49,625 nt of DNA from a virus. The position numbers and the translations under genes were made by a program. The DNA is taken from the IMG/VR virus record IMGVR_UViG_3300035661_000092, positions 1 through 49,625 of that record; one strand, 5' to 3'. Of this stretch, positions 46,801-49,625 are shown in pieces (positions within the stretch are counted from its first letter, which is position 1; every line of letters begins with the position of its first letter). The notes beneath the pieces are model-generated. The model made no database searches and was not told where the DNA came from. It was given only the letters and a program-made list of their open reading frames with translations.

Positions 46801-49625
46801 TAAATTAAAAGCAAATATTGTAAATCACAACTTATTTGAAACATTTAAAAATCAAACTACAGATAATGATATATCTACAATAGCTAAAGTTTTAGGGGAA
46901 ACTGATAATCTTAAAGCTAAAGAAGATGCTGTCAAAGAGGCCAGATATGAATCACCACAAGATTACCCCGCTAAACGTGATGAGTTACAGACATATAAAG
47001 AACAATTGAAGCAAAGATTTTTTGATGCTGTCACAAAAAACCAAACTATTCAACCACAAATTAAACCAACCATATCAAAAAAAGAATTAACACATCCAAC
47101 CGAACAAACTATTAGTCAGTTACAAGATGATTTAGCAACAGGTAAAATGACAGTGCCACAAGTATTAGATATGGTGCAAAAAGTACCTGAAGATATTAAA
47201 CCAGTTTTACAGGAACAAGCTAAACGAGATATTCAAAATGGTAATGTTGTTTATTATCAAAATTCAATATCACAAAAATTAACTAATTGGTTGCGTCAAA
47301 CATTAGGTGACCTAACTCCAGCTAAAATTGAATTTGTTAATTTTGATAACATATCTGACAAATTAAAATCTCTTGGATTTACAGATAAAGATATTTTAGA
47401 AGCCATTGGCAGACATGACCAAACCATACCTGCTGATTTAGCCTTAAAAGCCTATTTACAAAAAGTTCGAGGTGTTAATATAATTCTATCAAATTCAAAT
47501 GCTCCATTAATTTGGTTGCGTGCGGGTTTAAAAGACGCCGAAGCTAAACGCACAGCTTTGCATGAAGTTTTTGAAACATTAGTAAACAGTGGTTATTTTA
47601 CACCAAAAGAAATTACAACTCTAAAAAAGGCTTTTAGTAATGGTAAAGAACATTGGATGGAACAAGCTGCTGATGCCTTTGCTGATAAAATAATGGAACC
47701 TAATCAAACAGGTATATTTAAGAAAATTGCAAACTTCTTTGAAAGAGTAAATAACGCTATAAACGGATTAGGTTTTAATAATGCTGATGATATTTTTGAG
47801 GCTATACAAAAAAATAAAGATAGGTCTATTTTTGCAGATTTTAGAAAAGCTCAAAACGAATTTGAAACTAAACAACTTAAAGCACTTGGTTTTTCTGTTG
47901 ATAAAGATGATATAGTTCCTACACAATTTAGTATTATTAAACATGTTGTTGATTCTCTTAAAGGAGATAAACGTTTAAGCTCATTCGCCAGGATGTTTCT
48001 TAGTTCTCAATGGTTCAATCATCCTGTTATTAAATCATTGTTTAACATTTTTAAAACATCAGAGGAAAGAAGTAATTTACTCATAGCAGCATTCAAACAA
48101 TTTTATAGGGATATTGAAAATGTTAAAAACCCAATGTTTGCAAAGGCCGTCTGGGATAGTGATGCTCAAGGTAAATTATTAGATAACAATACATTAAAAA
48201 ATAAATATAAATTAACTAATGATGAAATTAACATTTATCACCAAACCAAACAATTTTTTGATAAAATGGCTACCGAATATTTCACTGCATTAAAAAATTC
48301 TGTGATTTATGCTTTGAGTAATACGCCTGAATATGCTAATTTATCTGATAATGCTCGGAAACATTTGGTTGAATGGATAGCTCAAAATAGTGATTCTTTA
48401 AGAGACAACCCTATTGTCATCCCAAAAGAATTTAATATAAAAGAAGATGAGACTGTTAATCAATTTATTGGGCATGCGTTAAGCAAAATTAAACCTTTTG
48501 ATGACCAAATTAATGCTTATACAGCAGCTGATAAATTTTATACCCCTCGTTTACGGCAACGTGGCGAATGGGCTATTAAAGTTTACCAAGGGGTTAATGA
48601 ACAATACCCTGATGGTACTACAAAATCATACTGGGCTGAATTACATAGAGAGCATACTCCTACTACAATCACACAAACAGGTGGTCATTATCAAGCCGCT
48701 AAAATAATGAAGAGGTTACAAACCCAATATAATGGGCGTATTGTTGATGAATTACCACGAAATGTTAAAGACAATGATATTGTTATTGTAAAAGCAAAAA
48801 ATCCAAATAATGTATCTTCATTATATGAAGGAACTACTAATACAGCTGTGCAACAGTATCTTGAGTATATGACTGAAAGACTAAAGCAAGAACATCCTGT
48901 TGATGAAAAGGCTATTGATAAACTAATATCAATGATTCAGAGTGATATACAAAATGATTTTATGAGTAGAGGTTTTGCAACATCTCGTTTCATTCAGCGC
49001 CAAGAAAATCTTGTAGAAGGATTTGAAAAAAATCTTCCAAAGGTTATTTCTACTTATTTACCAGCAATGTCAAATAGCATTGCAAGACTCACGGCCACAA
49101 GTCAATTACAAGCATATCTAAATAGTCCTGATGTTAGACATCAGTTACAAAATGATACACAACTTTTCAAATATTATAACGAATATACTGGAGCAATGTT
49201 AAAACCAGCCAGCGTACTTGATAAAGCAACTGCAACAATAAAGACATTTTTAACTGTGCGTATGTTAGGTATGAGTCTTAAAAGTGCTTTATCACAGTTA
49301 ACACAACCATTTACAGTAGGTCTGCCTGAAATTCTTGGTTTTATGAATGCTGAAGCGGATGCTTTGCGGCAATATAAACCAGAACGCACATCAGGTATGG
49401 ATTTTGTTAATGCCAATATAAAAGCATTAAGTGGACTATCACAAAGTTCTTGGTCACTTCTTAAAAATTTAATGCGATTAGATACAATAAATCCAGAAGA
49501 ACAAAACGCATTAGATAAAATTTTAGGCACCAGTGTAGCAGCAAATACTTTTGTTTCACAAATACGAAATGAAGCATCCATGATTTTGCCATCATATTTA
49601 CATAGTCTATTTACTTCTTTAATGG
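43886..49625 (+). CDS. giant polyvalent/internal virion protein (truncated by window end)
   Basis: At least 1,913 codons, open to the last base. N-terminal ~270 residues are helical with Ala/Gly-rich membrane-like stretches. Residues ~470-520 are a Pro/Glu/Gln repeat region. A ~75-residue domain is duplicated (about 627-700 and 749-820). Around 1213-1300 a metallopeptidase-like unit has H1226-E-V-F-E1230 and a downstream E1259-Q-A-A-D-A-F-A, followed by F-F-E-R-V-N-N-A-I-N-G-L-G-F, a signature of phage polyvalent proteins. Near 1795-1810, M-L-G-M-S-L-K-S-A-L-S-Q-L-T-Q-P matches the LPD-type region of the same group. Such proteins are ejected with phage DNA. Ribosome site GAGGTG. Confidence 0.75.
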   Translation, partial: MDDLQQRIQLFENTLRQQGYNDDQINSYKQQFGIPQVQQTALPVGQQLLQAPFHAAESMAPQTLNLVGQALDYVPDRIFGAQPDSIFRVLQQGMQHVAQDWQQRVNQNYGGNPEQIYTNPIAKIEHGVVSALPIMAASAAAPEVTLPALFASSAEQAHQEMPPNQSNGLYPEAFGLVNTVAPGILGKVTRGVLASNVVPDTLKAKLLEAGKAALADAVTMGAQGALNKTLEGASGINPNVTASDIGKEGLENALVGAVLGAGTVGAKTLKERLAKNQQNATSGAQLTPEKAAKLHAQFSLLHNENYDNLSPENQQLVQQAYTNWTDNPDEIAQNFAKYKDIIPLVMDLNKVYNKDNQQIPDVIKEAMPYTMHSGDLPKIDLTKPGNNQSQEPIMNGNFEVYHKDNFTQLLDRPNKLVMTLVKDNDGKVKTYVLQDLTEIDPKTGTYPILHETSDVADINKVYTDTVNARQQEAVNQAAQPEPTETSQEAQPVPEAPPVQEAQSEPETSQEAHPEQVSDYPNIPKSYHMPIEKVRAGQLEDTIHDGSIPEGFIPVKVLDRNESGTEVFYDPQTQKYFQTEVEPGQRRAIVGITDESPTLSSQEFSEPLHDTDIINQITSTMSGEKIPGLQLVGRNLNHESNSGISIDIYKDPNSPEPTFFAVQNVPGKPYEVIGYGKTAEEVLRNTQPILDRLEENAKLSSMAAPTQPEATTSTEPETTQPTETPSIKTQPTNFETIEDRINATPYKESIPGTQYVARAYSETNKDYFVDIRKDTKTNQYYAIFNQPGKSQEIIGQDKSATELLKKFKYYADRRLDAKESYQKLQNPTEQNLQSNRVQNPTASEKKSPIEETNVVNQKLPETPPEINTHNVEKQSVEEPNNEANSNTTNRKTLKITPEQKQAIDNITTVDKESTPIDVQQNPEVGKNPEVASSESKLQEKQGTVPELKNTNEQIPNTFVENPHLTPGELITYNKLKANIVNHNLFETFKNQTTDNDISTIAKVLGETDNLKAKEDAVKEARYESPQDYPAKRDELQTYKEQLKQRFFDAVTKNQTIQPQIKPTISKKELTHPTEQTISQLQDDLATGKMTVPQVLDMVQKVPEDIKPVLQEQAKRDIQNGNVVYYQNSISQKLTNWLRQTLGDLTPAKIEFVNFDNISDKLKSLGFTDKDILEAIGRHDQTIPADLALKAYLQKVRGVNIILSNSNAPLIWLRAGLKDAEAKRTALHEVFETLVNSGYFTPKEITTLKKAFSNGKEHWMEQAADAFADKIMEPNQTGIFKKIANFFERVNNAINGLGFNNADDIFEAIQKNKDRSIFADFRKAQNEFETKQLKALGFSVDKDDIVPTQFSIIKHVVDSLKGDKRLSSFARMFLSSQWFNHPVIKSLFNIFKTSEERSNLLIAAFKQFYRDIENVKNPMFAKAVWDSDAQGKLLDNNTLKNKYKLTNDEINIYHQTKQFFDKMATEYFTALKNSVIYALSNTPEYANLSDNARKHLVEWIAQNSDSLRDNPIVIPKEFNIKEDETVNQFIGHALSKIKPFDDQINAYTAADKFYTPRLRQRGEWAIKVYQGVNEQYPDGTTKSYWAELHREHTPTTITQTGGHYQAAKIMKRLQTQYNGRIVDELPRNVKDNDIVIVKAKNPNNVSSLYEGTTNTAVQQYLEYMTERLKQEHPVDEKAIDKLISMIQSDIQNDFMSRGFATSRFIQRQENLVEGFEKNLPKVISTYLPAMSNSIARLTATSQLQAYLNSPDVRHQLQNDTQLFKYYNEYTGAMLKPASVLDKATATIKTFLTVRMLGMSLKSALSQLTQPFTVGLPEILGFMNAEADALRQYKPERTSGMDFVNANIKALSGLSQSSWSLLKNLMRLDTINPEEQNALDKILGTSVAANTFVSQIRNEASMILPSYLHSLFTSLM

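Noticed and set aside
49174-49581. A 135-codon minus-strand frame at the window end
   Set aside because: Antisense shadow of the polyvalent gene, whose plus-strand frame is open and protein-like throughout.
1-49625. Stop-codon reassignment (as in some gut phages)
   Set aside because: All three stops end well-spaced genes with ribosome sites just downstream, all virion genes are open in the standard code, and the only tRNA seen is not a suppressor.
1-49625. Lysogeny module, integrase or attachment site
   Set aside because: No recombinase signature or CI-like repressor is visible. The tRNA-Leu lies inside the phage map without a neighbouring integrase.

Overview
The window is a contiguous 49.6 kb piece of a lytic tailed-phage genome with podovirus-type virion genes. 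Evidence: small and large terminase, portal, scaffold, HK97-fold capsid, podovirus-type head-tail adaptor, a beta-helix tail spike, large coiled-coil virion proteins, a >1,900-codon polyvalent/internal virion protein, a lysozyme-like endolysin with holin, and a phage replication block (primase start, DnaB-like helicase, sliding clamp). No integrase, immunity repressor or attachment site is visible. DNA is AT-rich. Ribosome binding sites are strong (AAGAAAGGGGAT or AGGAGG) and many promoters look like bacterial sigma-70 sites. The repeated palindrome TGAAAACGTTTTCA fits the CcpA/LacI-GalR operator consensus. Together these point to a Firmicutes-type host. A secreted six-cysteine protein and an SLT-type endolysin without a signal peptide would fit a diderm Firmicute, but this is only inference.

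Layout. (1) 1-2770, minus strand: replication operon (primase start, DUF1599/Nmad1-like protein, small protein, DnaB-like helicase) and an unknown gene, each unit with its own promoter. (2) 2771-3342: regulatory hub with divergent promoters, a 27-nt hairpin, an AT-rich tract and a twin operator. (3) 3343-4664, plus: winged-helix-like protein and dCMP deaminase. (4) 4675-4812, plus: a strong promoter driving a compact 95-nt structured RNA whose ends pair perfectly and whose loops are complementary to phage ribosome binding sites. (5) 4809-7892, minus: Ycf46-like AAA+ ATPase operon with several small partners. (6) 8001-12673, plus: TerS, sliding clamp, radical-SAM protein, two tandem Csx20-like (ring nuclease family) proteins and tRNA-Leu(UAA). 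(7) 12740-18350, plus: an accessory locus of about 13 small genes in three or more cassettes, each cassette preceded by a homologous promoter module. (8) 18627-32438: packaging, portal, appendage/fibre, lysis, capsid and adaptor genes. (9) 32478-49625: tail spike and very large virion proteins, with the last ORF running off the window.

How it fits together. Early functions (replication, nucleotide supply, AAA+ operon) sit on the left, partly on the minus strand. The accessory middle holds a candidate anti-defence set: Csx20 relatives are predicted to destroy the cyclic oligoadenylate signal of type III CRISPR, and they sit next to an array of fast-diverging small paralogues. The right half builds and releases the virion. 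Two regulatory systems appear to cut across this map. One is a set of LacI/CcpA-like palindromes at the heads of five transcription units (a sixth copy is inside a virion gene). The other is a candidate anti-Shine-Dalgarno small RNA whose pairing arms match the extended leaders of the accessory and Csx20-like genes. Both are inferences from sequence and have not been tested.
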